This document shows positions 1 to 6,696 of a DNA stretch of 9,941 bases, piece after piece; position 1 is the first letter of the stretch, and every line of letters starts with the position of its first letter. The translations under genes and the position numbers were made by a program. The notes beneath the pieces are model-generated. The model had not been told where the DNA came from. It did not search any database and was given only the letters and a program-made list of their open reading frames with translations. The DNA comes from Bacillota bacterium (GTDB lineage: Bacteria; Bacillota_E; JAJZYS01; JAJYTV01). The stretch spans positions 1-9,941 of the forward strand of contig JAJZVM010000158.1 of the NCBI GenBank assembly GCA_021845645.1, read 5' to 3'.

Positions 1-146
1 AGAAAGTCCCCTACAACCCGCTGCACGAGCAGGGCTATCCCAGCATCGGCTGCAGGCCCTGCACGCGCGCCGTCGCCCCCGGCGAGGACCCGCGCGCAGG
101 GCGCTGGGCAGGCTTTGGCAAGACCGAGTGCGGGCTGCACCTGTGA
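1..146 (+). CDS. cysH: Phosphoadenylyl-/adenylyl-sulfate reductase, C-terminal fragment
   Basis: Only the last 47 residues are in the window; the reading frame starts at base 3 and ends at the TGA at 144-146. The fragment has the family's signature end: YNPLH, then [11 protein letters not shown] with a CxxC pair, then [10 protein letters not shown], and finally the catalytic-cysteine motif ECGLHL at the extreme C-terminus. CysH enzymes reduce activated sulfate (APS or PAPS) to sulfite with thioredoxin in the cytoplasm. The CxxC pair belongs to the [4Fe-4S]-containing form, which commonly uses APS; the partner CC pair would lie upstream, outside the window. The stop overlaps the probable GTG start of the downstream ATP sulfurylase gene, which fits one operon converting sulfate to APS and then sulfite. 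Family assignment is firm; APS versus PAPS preference is inferred. Confidence 0.9.
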   Translation, partial: KVPYNPLHEQGYPSIGCRPCTRAVAPGEDPRAGRWAGFGKTECGLHL

Positions 147-1225
147 GCGCTGAAACGACGCGGCGGGCTTCAACCTCCCTCGCGCTGCGGCTCGACGACT
201 TGCAGGCCGCCGACGCCATGCTCCTGGCTACGGGCGCGTACTGGCCACTCGACGGATTCATGGGCGAGCGGGACTATCGCGGCGTCCTGCGGGACCTTCG
301 CCTGGACGGTGGACAGATCTTTCCCCTGCCGATCGTGCTGCCGGTGCCCGACGACTTCGCGGCTCGCCCCGGCGACGCCCTGACGCTGCACACCCCGGAC
401 GGCGGCGAACTACTCATGGAGGTTCAGGAGCGATTCCGCCGCCAGAGGCAGTGGGAGGCGTTCGCAGTCTACCGCACCGGCGACGCGGGCCACCCCGGTG
501 TCGAGCGGCTGCTGCGCGAGGAGGAGCAGTGCCTTGCCGGCCCTATCCACGTCGTCAGCTACGGCAAGACCGCTTTTCCGGAGCCATGGACGCCGGAGGA
601 GACGCGCAGGCTGATCGCCGAGCGCGGTTGGCGCAAGATCGTGGCGTTCCAGACCCGCAATCCGCTGCACCGTGCCCACGAACATCTCCTGCGCCTGGCG
701 CTCGAGCGGGTCGACGGTCTGCTCCTGCATCCGCTGGTCGGCCCAACCAAGCACGACGACGTCCCGGCGCCGGTCCGCATGGCATGCTACCGCCTCACCC
801 TGACCGCCTTCTTCCCACCCGAGCGCGTCCTGCTGGGCGTGCTGCCCGCCGCCATGCGCTACGCCGGCCCCAGGGAGGCGCTTTTCCACGCGCTCGTGCG
901 CCGCAACTACGGCGCCACCCACTTCGTCGTCGGGCGCGACGCGGCGGGCGTCGGCGATCTCTACCACCCCGACGAGTCCCGCGAACTCGTCGAGCGCTAC
1001 GCCGAGGAACTCGGCATCGCCCCCATCGGCTTCGCGCCTGTCGGCTACTGCCCGCGCTGCGACGGGTTCGTCTCGAGCCGCACCTGCCCGCACCGCCAGC
1101 AGTGGATCGAGCTCTCGGGCACCGCCCTGCGGGCCATGCTCAAGCGTGGCGAAGATCCGCCCAAGGAGCTCGTGCGACCCGAGATCGCAGCCGTTCTCCG
1201 CCGGCACTTCCGTTCGGACGGCTGA
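143..1225 (+). CDS. sat: Sulfate adenylyltransferase (ATP sulfurylase)
   Basis: The enzyme makes adenylyl sulfate (APS) from ATP and sulfate, the first step of sulfate assimilation. From GTG 143 the protein has 360 residues. Visible motifs: [14 protein letters not shown] near the N-terminus, the nucleotide-binding [11 protein letters not shown] at about 170-180, [11 protein letters not shown] at about 196-206, GRDAAGVGD at about 264-272, and a C-terminal zinc-type cluster (Cys303, Cys306, Cys315, His317). I chose GTG 143 because it overlaps the cysH stop as GTGA, a coupling pattern that recurs in this window. GTG 128 would add five residues; neither start has a good ribosome binding site. Two oddities: the N-terminus is about 20-25 residues shorter than in typical Sat, and the usual GRDHAG or GRDPAG motif reads GRDAAG. 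All core motifs remain, so the enzyme is probably active. Confidence 0.93.
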   Translation: MSAETTRRASTSLALRLDDLQAADAMLLATGAYWPLDGFMGERDYRGVLRDLRLDGGQIFPLPIVLPVPDDFAARPGDALTLHTPDGGELLMEVQERFRRQRQWEAFAVYRTGDAGHPGVERLLREEEQCLAGPIHVVSYGKTAFPEPWTPEETRRLIAERGWRKIVAFQTRNPLHRAHEHLLRLALERVDGLLLHPLVGPTKHDDVPAPVRMACYRLTLTAFFPPERVLLGVLPAAMRYAGPREALFHALVRRNYGATHFVVGRDAAGVGDLYHPDESRELVERYAEELGIAPIGFAPVGYCPRCDGFVSSRTCPHRQQWIELSGTALRAMLKRGEDPPKELVRPEIAAVLRRHFRSDG

Positions 1226-1288
1226 CGGCGCTGCACGGATGTGCTTAGCTGGAACAGCAGACCCGCGAACCAGCAGAGGAGCATATTC

Positions 1289-2449
1289 GTGCCGCGCACC
1301 GTCCCAGGCTGGTTCCCGCCGCTCGCCCTCTTCACCCGCGCATTCGGCCAGATCATCATCATCAGCTACGTCCCTCTGAGCCTGGCGCGTTCCGGGAGCC
1401 ACTTCTACCTCGGTTTCGGGCTCATCTACGCGCTGCCGTTCGTGATGCAGCTGATCTTCGCACCACTTTGGGGGCATCTCCTCGACCGGAGCGGCAATGT
1501 CGGACTGGTCGCGGCCATCGGCTTCGCGGGCTACGCACTGATGGAGCTCGGCACAGCCCTGGCCCCGGGCATCGGCGTCATTCTGCTGGCACTGGCGATG
1601 GGCGGCGCCTTGGGCGCCGCCCTGTCCCCTTCAGCCAAGGGGTACGCGCTCGGCATGCCGGACGGGCAGGGCCGCCTGTCGCGTGCCCTGCAGGGCGAAG
1701 CGGGAGGCTGGCTCGCAGGGGCGATCATCCCGGCCGTAACGGACTACCTCGGCATGAACCTGTTCGGACTGCTGGCCCTGGTCGGGTCGGCAACCTTCAT
1801 TCTGGCAGGCATGAGCCTGGCAGGCTCGCGCCCGCTTGGTCCGTCGTCACGTCCAGCCGCCGTAGCGCAGTCGGCTGTCCGCGGTCTCAGGCGCGATGCG
1901 TGGCTCTCCCTGCTCGGCGTCCTGCTGCAGTTCCTCACGGGCGAGCTGTTCTTCTCCTTCTACGGCGTCTATCTCACGACGTTCCTCGGCGGTCCGCTCT
2001 GGCTCTACAGCCTGACGCTGGCAGGCACCACCGCGATCGGCCTGTGGCTCTACACACCTGCCCTGCGCCTGACGCGCGCTCTGGGACCCGAGCTCGTGCT
2101 GCTCGGCACCTCGGCCTGGTACCTCGTCAGTTATCTGGCTCTCTACCTCGCGCCCAGCGTCCCACTCGCGGCCGTCGTCTTCACGGTGCCCGCGTTCAGC
2201 TTCCTGCGCATCGCGGCGAGCCTCGCGTTCACCGCCGCCGCGCCGGACCGCGGCGGCGCCGCGATGGGCGCGTTCGACGCGACTGAAGGGCTCGCGTGCT
2301 CGCTGGGCGGTCCGATCTCGGGCGCCTTCATCGGCGCGCTCGGTCTCGTCGCCCTACCGCTCATGCCCCTCGCAGTAGCCGTGCTCGCTCCCTGGCCGCT
2401 CGTCATGGCCCGGCGCAGGCTGCAGGCGACGGGTGTGGCCAGCGACTGA
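1289..2449 (+). CDS. MFS transporter
   Basis: A hydrophobic protein of 386 residues with about 12 predicted membrane segments in two halves. A DRSG-containing loop follows transmembrane segment 2 (GHLLDRSGNVG), at the place of the MFS loop 2-3 signature. A polar central linker (about residues 190-215, SRPLGPSSRPAAVAQ) separates the halves. I chose GTG 1289 because AGAGGAG at 1275-1281 lies 7 nt upstream; an in-frame GTG at 1241 would add 16 non-hydrophobic residues and lacks such a site. It follows sat by 63 bp on the same strand, so it may be read through from the sulfate genes, but no sulfate-specific feature is visible. The substrate cannot be told from sequence; a drug or metabolite exporter is as likely as an importer. 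The gene converges on the HAD gene with only 26 bp between the stops and no obvious terminator. Confidence 0.82.
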   Translation: MPRTVPGWFPPLALFTRAFGQIIIISYVPLSLARSGSHFYLGFGLIYALPFVMQLIFAPLWGHLLDRSGNVGLVAAIGFAGYALMELGTALAPGIGVILLALAMGGALGAALSPSAKGYALGMPDGQGRLSRALQGEAGGWLAGAIIPAVTDYLGMNLFGLLALVGSATFILAGMSLAGSRPLGPSSRPAAVAQSAVRGLRRDAWLSLLGVLLQFLTGELFFSFYGVYLTTFLGGPLWLYSLTLAGTTAIGLWLYTPALRLTRALGPELVLLGTSAWYLVSYLALYLAPSVPLAAVVFTVPAFSFLRIAASLAFTAAAPDRGGAAMGAFDATEGLACSLGGPISGAFIGALGLVALPLMPLAVAVLAPWPLVMARRRLQATGVASD

Positions 2450-2475
2450 CCTCGTTCACCGGTCGCATACGTCCT

Positions 2476-3150
2476 TCAGTCAGCGGCCGATGCCGCGCCG
2501 GCGAGGTGCGGCAGCTCCTGCAGCGACACGCCAGCCAAGCTCGCCTGCACGCGCGTGCCCTGAGGGAAGGTCATCCGCGCCGTCACGGGGTTCGGCACCG
2601 CAAGGCAAGGTATCGATGCAGCCATGGCGGCCAGCACGCCGTTCGGCGAATCCTCGATCGCGATGGCCTCGGCCGGCGAGACCCCCAGCCGCTCGAGCGC
2701 GAGCAGGTAGGTGGCCGGATCGGGCTTGCCGCGCCCTGTCTCGTCGTAGCTGGCGATCGTCTGGAACAGATCGAGGAGGCCGAGGCGCGCGAGGTGCCCC
2801 TCGATCCAAGCCCGGGGCGAGCTCGACACGACAGCGAGGCCAACGCCCGCCGCAGCTGCCTCGTGAAGCAGCTTCACGACACCCTCGCGCGGCGAAAGGC
2901 TCTCGACGATCGCCTGGTCCCTGCGCCGGCGCTCAAGGCGGATCTCCTCGCGCGGCAGGGGGCCGCCGATCAGGTGCTCGAGGTAGGCGAGCAGGTCGAA
3001 GGTGTGGCCGGCCGATCCCACGATCAAGGACCACTCCTTGATCGGCAGTTCCTGTCCGTACCGCCTGTAGACCTCCTGCCATGTCGCGAACTCGGCGCTC
3101 TCGGTGTCGAGGATTGTGCCGTCGAAATCGAAGATGAGCGCCCTGATCAC
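2476..3150 (-). CDS. HAD-superfamily hydrolase, beta-phosphoglucomutase-like (HAD-IA)
   Basis: A cytoplasmic phosphatase or phosphomutase-type HAD protein of 224 residues. Motif I is FDFDGT, with the nucleophile Asp8 and acid/base Asp10. Motif II is the serine cluster at 109-111 (VVSSS). Motif III is Lys142 in GKPDP. Motif IV is Glu166-Asp167 in EDSPNG. A helical cap insertion (about 15-85) between motifs I and II marks a C1-cap, HAD-IA enzyme. The GTG start overlaps the TGA of the membrane-protein gene upstream as GTGA, so the two are translationally coupled. As the last gene of the TPP-riboswitch operon it may remove phosphate from thiamine monophosphate or a pyrimidine phosphate intermediate. 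That is inferred from position only, since HAD specificity cannot be read from these motifs. Confidence 0.9.
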   Translation of the reverse strand: MIRALIFDFDGTILDTESAEFATWQEVYRRYGQELPIKEWSLIVGSAGHTFDLLAYLEHLIGGPLPREEIRLERRRRDQAIVESLSPREGVVKLLHEAAAAGVGLAVVSSSPRAWIEGHLARLGLLDLFQTIASYDETGRGKPDPATYLLALERLGVSPAEAIAIEDSPNGVLAAMAASIPCLAVPNPVTARMTFPQGTRVQASLAGVSLQELPHLAGAASAAD

Positions 3151-3593
3151 TGCCCCACCCGCCCCATACGCGCCTGCATGCGGCGCCAGGGCAGCGCGAG
3201 CGCCAGGCTCGCAAGCACGAACAGGCTGTCGCGTACGAAGTCCCAGGGACCAATGCCGTTCTGGATGCCGCCGAAGCACCCGCAACCGTACTTGCCGAAG
3301 CCGTTCGACTTCTCGTAGACCAGGAACGCCAGGAGCCCCGCGAAGACGATGAGGTTCAAAAGCGCGACGGGTCGCAAGAACCTGCAGGCGAGCCCAGCCG
3401 CGAAACAGATGACGAAGAGCGCGATCTCGCCAGCCGGTACGCTCCAGAGCGGCAGCCAGACGGGAAGGTGCAACGCTGACGCCTCGAGTGAGAAGAGCTG
3501 GCCGGCCCTCAGCTTGCTCACGACAGCGAGCAGCCAGATCGCACCGAGCACCAGAAGACCGAGACGTCGCCAGAGATGCTCGCTCGTGGACAA
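3147..3593 (-). CDS. MauE/DoxX-like integral membrane protein with CGCFG motif
   Basis: A protein of 148 residues with four hydrophobic segments, at about 10-27, 48-70, 72-93 and 121-138. An early WLLAVVSKL stretch resembles the first helix of the DoxX/MauE group. A CGCFG motif (Cys104, Cys106) lies in the loop before the last segment, as in MauE-type proteins, where it is thought to take part in redox or disulfide chemistry at the membrane. I chose TTG 3593: its ribosome binding site GAAGGAGG lies over the end of tenA, 7 nt upstream. An in-frame ATG at 3635 would run deep into tenA and lacks such a site. Its stop overlaps the HAD start. A redox membrane protein is unexpected between thiamine-salvage genes; its role is unknown. 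Family call moderately sure. Confidence 0.78.
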   Translation of the reverse strand: MSTSEHLWRRLGLLVLGAIWLLAVVSKLRAGQLFSLEASALHLPVWLPLWSVPAGEIALFVICFAAGLACRFLRPVALLNLIVFAGLLAFLVYEKSNGFGKYGCGCFGGIQNGIGPWDFVRDSLFVLASLALALPWRRMQARMGRVGQ

Positions 3594-3610
3594 TTCCGAA
3601 CCTCCTTCGG

Positions 3611-4273
3611 TCAGTGGTCGTACGCCTGTTGCCAAAAGGCGAACTCGTGCCGGGTGCCCTGCCTGAAGATTCGGGCGAACTCCCCGGCCCGCTCGGGTGA
3701 GCGCCGCAGGGCGGCCGCCGCCAACGCCTGCAGTTCAGCTACCGCTTCGCCGTACACATCGCCCGCATAGGTTGCGATCCACGCCTCGTAAGTCGGGTCG
3801 GGTGACTTGCCCTGAGCTGCCAGAGCGTGGCCCACCTCGCGGTAGATCCAGTAGCACGGCAGAACGGCGATCACGCCTGCGGCGAAATCGCCGTGGGCGG
3901 TGTGGTGCAGGAGAAAATCGACGTACCTGTCGGTCTCTTCGCCGCGTGCAGTCGCGGCAAGACTCGCGGCATCGCCGCCGAGCATCGCCGTGAGATCCGC
4001 GTGCAATGCCTCCTCCACCTCGAACACCGTACCCACGTGACGCCACAGCGTACGCAGAGCCGCTGCGTCCGGCGCCTTCGCCGCAAGGTGCAGCAGGGCG
4101 CGCGCGAACTCCTCGAGATAGCGGTAGTCCTGGCCGAGAAAGTAGCGGAACGTCGCGTGATCCAGCGTACCGCCTTGCAGACCTTGGAGGAAGGGGTGAT
4201 GCAGGATCTCGGACCAGACGTCGTCAATCGAGGCCCAAAGTTGGCGAAGCTCGCGATCCTGCGTCTTTGGCAC
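3611..4273 (-). CDS. tenA: Aminopyrimidine aminohydrolase / thiaminase II (TenA)
   Basis: TenA hydrolyses 4-amino-5-aminomethyl-2-methylpyrimidine, a thiamine breakdown product, to HMP, and can also cleave thiamine. The product has 220 residues, normal for the family. Residues matching the B. subtilis active site are present: Asp49 and Tyr52 (QDYRYL), Tyr117, the catalytic Cys140 with Tyr144 (LPCYWIY), Tyr169 (WIATY), and Glu210 in the terminal HEFAFWQQAY. It is therefore the cysteine-containing, classical TenA type. I chose GTG 4273 because AGGAGG, inside the last codons of thiD, is 7 nt upstream; a GTG at 4279 overlapping the thiD stop is too close to that site. ThiD lies directly upstream and would phosphorylate the HMP product. 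Control is presumably by the TPP riboswitch at the head of the operon. Confidence 0.95.
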   Translation of the reverse strand: MPKTQDRELRQLWASIDDVWSEILHHPFLQGLQGGTLDHATFRYFLGQDYRYLEEFARALLHLAAKAPDAAALRTLWRHVGTVFEVEEALHADLTAMLGGDAASLAATARGEETDRYVDFLLHHTAHGDFAAGVIAVLPCYWIYREVGHALAAQGKSPDPTYEAWIATYAGDVYGEAVAELQALAAAALRRSPERAGEFARIFRQGTRHEFAFWQQAYDH

Positions 4274-4275
4274 GG

Positions 4276-5082
4276 TCACTCCTCCTGCCAAGGGACCTGG
4301 CCGGCATGATGGTCGAGCGGCCCATGCCCGCCGCCAAGGCCCGGCGCAAGCCGGATGGCGGCCTGCACGAAGGCGATGCCGCGCCTCACGGCGCTTCGCA
4401 ACTCCATACCCTCGCCAAGTCCAGTCGCGATCGCCGCGGACAGCGTGCAGCCGGTGCCATGCGTATGCCTCGTCACGATGCGGCGCGACGTGAAGCGATA
4501 AAAGCGCTCTCCGTCGAAGAGCAGGTCCTCGATCTCCTCACCCTGTCCGTGGCCGCCCTTGATCAGGGCGGCACCGGCACCCATGTCCACAATCTCGCGC
4601 GCCGCACGTTCGCGCTCCTGCGCCGTCTCGACCCGGTGCCCGACCAAGGCCTCCGCCTCGGGCAGGTTCGGCGTAACCAAAGTCGCGAGAGGCAGGATCA
4701 GGCGCCGAAGGGCCTCTTCGGCCTCTGGAGCGAGCAGCCTGTCACCGCCTTTCGCGCGCATGACCGGGTCGACGACGAGGCGCAGGCCCATCTGAGCCCC
4801 AAGTCCCGCCGCCGCGGCCTCAACCGCCTGCGGACCTCCGAGCATGCCGCACTTGGCGGCGTCGATCCCGATGTCCATGCGGCAGGAGTTGATCTGCTCC
4901 TCGATCGCCTCAGGCGGCAGGGCCCAGATGCCCTGCACACCGAGCGTGTTCTGCGCCGTCACCGCCGTGACGGCCGCCATCGCATAGCCACCGAGCCGTT
5001 CGATCGTCTTGATGTCGGCCTCGATGCCCGCGCCGCCACCGCTGTCGGAACCGGCGACGGTCAGGATGCGCGCAGGTTTCAT
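4276..5082 (-). CDS. thiD: Hydroxymethylpyrimidine/phosphomethylpyrimidine kinase (ThiD)
   Basis: ThiD phosphorylates HMP to HMP-P and then HMP-PP, the pyrimidine donor for thiamine phosphate synthesis. The protein has 268 residues, the usual length. Motifs of this ribokinase-fold family: VAGSDSGGGAGIEADIK at residues 9-25 (substrate and glycine-rich region), DPVM at 105-108, VTPNLPEAEAL at about 136-146, and the anion-hole HGTGCTLSAAIATGL with Cys212. The ATG start overlaps the stop of the PurM-like gene as ATGA, indicating translational coupling. The end of the gene carries the ribosome binding site for tenA. There is no fused ThiE domain, and no thiE or thiC gene is in the window, so this operon looks like salvage rather than complete synthesis. 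Confidence 0.95.
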   Translation of the reverse strand: MKPARILTVAGSDSGGGAGIEADIKTIERLGGYAMAAVTAVTAQNTLGVQGIWALPPEAIEEQINSCRMDIGIDAAKCGMLGGPQAVEAAAAGLGAQMGLRLVVDPVMRAKGGDRLLAPEAEEALRRLILPLATLVTPNLPEAEALVGHRVETAQERERAAREIVDMGAGAALIKGGHGQGEEIEDLLFDGERFYRFTSRRIVTRHTHGTGCTLSAAIATGLGEGMELRSAVRRGIAFVQAAIRLAPGLGGGHGPLDHHAGQVPWQEE

Positions 5083-6137
5083 AGCCCTTGTTCGAGAGCC
5101 CTGCCGTAAGCGGCCCAGAACGGGTCGACGCCGGGGTGGACGAGTTCCGAGTCGCCTGCGGACGTCGTGCGGATCATGCCCTGCGCCTCCGGCAGGATCT
5201 CGCCGATCGGCTCCGCCAGGATGCCTTCCGCCGCGAGGGCCCTGCGGACCCCCTCGAGGTGCTCTGGCCGCGCCGTGAGCAACAGCGTACCTTCCGAAAT
5301 CGCCGCGAGCGGGTCGATGCCGAGGTAGGAGCAGAGCGCGGCCGTCTCCTCGCGCACGGGCACCTTGCGGGTATCCAGGCGCACGCCGACGTGCGACGCC
5401 TGCGCGATCTCGAACACGCCGCCCAGAACGCCGCACTCCGTCGCATCATGCATCGCGGTGACGCCGCGCTCGCGCACGCCGTAAGCCGCGGCGGCCATAG
5501 CGTCGCGCACGACGCTCATCTGATAGAAGAGATCCTGCGCCGCCTGCGCGTGCTGCTTGCCGATGCGCTCCGCGAGCTGGTCCGGGAAGGTGACGCCGAA
5601 GAGTCCGGTCGCCTCGATGGCGGCGCCCTTGGTGCAGAGCAGCACGTCACCCGGCCTGGCCATCTCCGGTGTCACGTACTTGTCCTCGTCGCCGACCGCG
5701 ATCACCGTCGCCCCGCCCACCATCGGGTAGGCGCAGCCCTCGTAGCGCGCCGTGTGCCCCGAGATCACCGCCATGCCGAGTTCCGCGCTGGTACGGTGCA
5801 TGCCATCCCAGAGCGCCGTCAGTTCCGCTTCGGTGATCTGGAGCGGCAGGTTCAGATCGATTGCCAGGTACGCCGGCGGCAAGCCGGAGGTGGCCACATC
5901 GGAGGCAAGGATGTGGATCGCGAACCAGGCGGCCCGCTCCATGCCGTACTGGGGCACCACGAAGACCGGGTCGCACGTGGTGACCATGACGCGCCCCGGA
6001 GCAGTGCGCACCACAGCGATGTCGACGCCAGAACGCGGGCCGACGAGCACTTCCTTGCGCTGTGTGCCGAGGCGCGGGTAGATAAGGTCCTGAAAGATCT
6101 CGGGCGAAATTTTGCCGACGGCAGGAAGCTCGGGCAT
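5079..6137 (-). CDS. AIR synthase-related (PurM superfamily) protein, HypE/ThiL-like
   Basis: First gene of the riboswitch operon, 352 residues. It has the two-domain PurM layout. The N-terminal ATP-binding half contains SGVDIAVV (37-43), VTTCDPV (52-58), ILASDVATSGLPPAYL (76-91, the conserved SD of HypE and ThiL) and VISGHTARYEG (124-134). The C-terminal half runs from GDVLLCTKG (163-171) to DATECGVLGGVFEIAQAS (231-248). HypE makes the nickel-hydrogenase cyanide ligand and ends in a conserved cysteine; this protein ends in RALEQGL, so it should not be a true HypE. ThiL, a thiamine-phosphate kinase, is in the same superfamily, and the position ahead of thiD makes a kinase role in thiamine metabolism plausible (inference). 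I chose ATG 6137 because AGGAGG is 7 nt upstream; ATG 6143 is too close to it. Confidence 0.82.
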   Translation of the reverse strand: MPELPAVGKISPEIFQDLIYPRLGTQRKEVLVGPRSGVDIAVVRTAPGRVMVTTCDPVFVVPQYGMERAAWFAIHILASDVATSGLPPAYLAIDLNLPLQITEAELTALWDGMHRTSAELGMAVISGHTARYEGCAYPMVGGATVIAVGDEDKYVTPEMARPGDVLLCTKGAAIEATGLFGVTFPDQLAERIGKQHAQAAQDLFYQMSVVRDAMAAAAYGVRERGVTAMHDATECGVLGGVFEIAQASHVGVRLDTRKVPVREETAALCSYLGIDPLAAISEGTLLLTARPEHLEGVRRALAAEGILAEPIGEILPEAQGMIRTTSAGDSELVHPGVDPFWAAYGRALEQGL

Positions 6138-6150
6138 TGTCATTCCTCCT

Positions 6151-6558
6151 GGAACAAATCGAGTAGGATCGGGGTCCTTGCGCCGTGCTCTCACGTCAGC
6201 ATGGGGCCCTTTGCGGGCGCTCGGCTGACTCCGGGTCCACCCCCGTCCCACCGGCCACGGTCGCCAGGTGGCTGACGTCATGGGGAGATCTGTCCGGTAT
6301 GCCAGCCGACCTTTCGCCCGCAGCCCCGCCGGTTGCGCCGCCATGGTCCAATGCCTGTAGCGGGTTTTCCTTGGCTTGCAGGCATGCCCGGACCATGTGG
6401 CCCCGGATGCGCTGGTGCACGCAGGGCGGGAGTTTGCCGCCGGTTCCCCTCGGACCCCGCCTTGCGGCGGCTGCCCATGCCCTTGGCTTAGGGTTGGGGC
6501 AGCCAACTCCCGAAGCGGACGTTTTCCGCCAAGTCGGCGCCCATGCGCGCGCGCAGTC
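6151..6558 (-). other. Hairpin-rich non-coding leader between the riboswitch terminator and the first operon gene
   Basis: About 400 nt with no credible coding frame. Frames open on this strand are proline/arginine-rich, lack ribosome binding sites and resemble no family I know. The stretch holds several strong inverted repeats. An 8-bp stem (6193-6200 with 6271-6278) encloses three hairpins: 6206-6218, 6227-6247 and 6248-6271. A 15-bp stem is split by an asymmetric internal loop: 6342-6349 plus 6351-6357 pair with 6379-6385 plus 6390-6397. Three more hairpins are at 6425-6441, 6457-6470 (GCAA tetraloop on the - strand) and 6469-6504. The GNRA loop, which exists only in the - strand transcript, favours RNA read in the operon's direction. 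It could be a second regulatory element, a stable RNA or an intron remnant; I recognise no known family. Confidence 0.5.
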
Positions 6559-6584
6559 AAAACCGCCACCCCGCAGGGTGGCGG
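6559..6584 (-). terminator. Intrinsic terminator of the TPP riboswitch
   Basis: On the - strand a perfect 9-bp stem CCGCCACCC/GGGTGGCGG (6584-6576 with 6571-6563), with a 4-nt loop TGCG, is followed by TTTT (6562-6559). It begins 12 nt after the riboswitch P1 helix. A competing antiterminator is visible: GCGGC (6600-6596), containing the 3' side of P1, can pair with GCCGC (6585-6581), which covers the first bases of the terminator stem. TPP binding stabilises P1 and should release the terminator. The short T-run is the only weak point. Confidence 0.85.
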
Positions 6585-6596
6585 CCAGTACGGCTG

Positions 6597-6686
6597 CCGC
6601 TTCCCTACGCTGGTATCACCCAGTTCAGGTTCGAAGGGTCGGCAGCGCAGTGCTGCCTCTCAGCCTCCCCGAGGCTCCCCTAGCGG
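6597..6686 (-). promoter_or_regulatory. TPP (THI-box) riboswitch aptamer
   Basis: The - strand carries the conserved THI-box blocks in order. The P1 5' strand is CCGCT (6686-6682). A variable hairpin AGCCT-CGGGG-AGGCT leads into CTGAGA (6663-6658). Next come a short GGCAGC-type hairpin, ACCCTTCGAACCTGA with ACCTGA at 6630-6625, the ATACCAGCGTAGGGAA block (to 6601), and the P1 3' strand AGCGG (6601-6597). Known TPP riboswitches bind thiamine diphosphate and switch off thiamine genes. The terminator directly after it indicates transcriptional control of the downstream PurM-like, thiD, tenA, MauE-like and HAD genes. Confidence 0.96.
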
Positions 6687-6696
6687 TCCTGCGTAC

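Noticed and set aside
128..142. Upstream GTG start for sat at 128
   Set aside because: It overlaps cysH by 19 bp without a ribosome binding site; GTG 143 gives the common 4-nt overlap. It cannot be excluded.
1226..1288. Promoter or terminator between sat and the MFS gene
   Set aside because: No convincing hairpin with a T-run or -10/-35 pair seen in these 63 bp.
410..1477. Long open frame on the - strand across sat and the MFS start
   Set aside because: Antisense of a clearly conserved gene in GC-rich DNA; no family resemblance and no ribosome binding site.
2450..2475. Terminator between the convergent MFS and HAD genes
   Set aside because: The 26-bp gap has no stable hairpin or T-run.
6193..6300. 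Cobalamin-riboswitch or T-box resemblance in the leader (GACCCGGAGTCAG; GGTGG with GGACCC)
   Set aside because: Only short look-alike words; the required conserved cores and their order are absent.
6300..6400. HDV-like ribozyme resemblance (CATGGTCC, GGCGAAAGG words)
   Set aside because: No P1 partner strand and no consistent nested pseudoknot could be laid out.
6138..6569. N-terminal extension of the PurM-like protein, or separate small proteins, on the - strand
   Set aside because: Low-complexity, arginine/proline-rich translation in all frames; a strong ribosome binding site sits just before ATG 6137.
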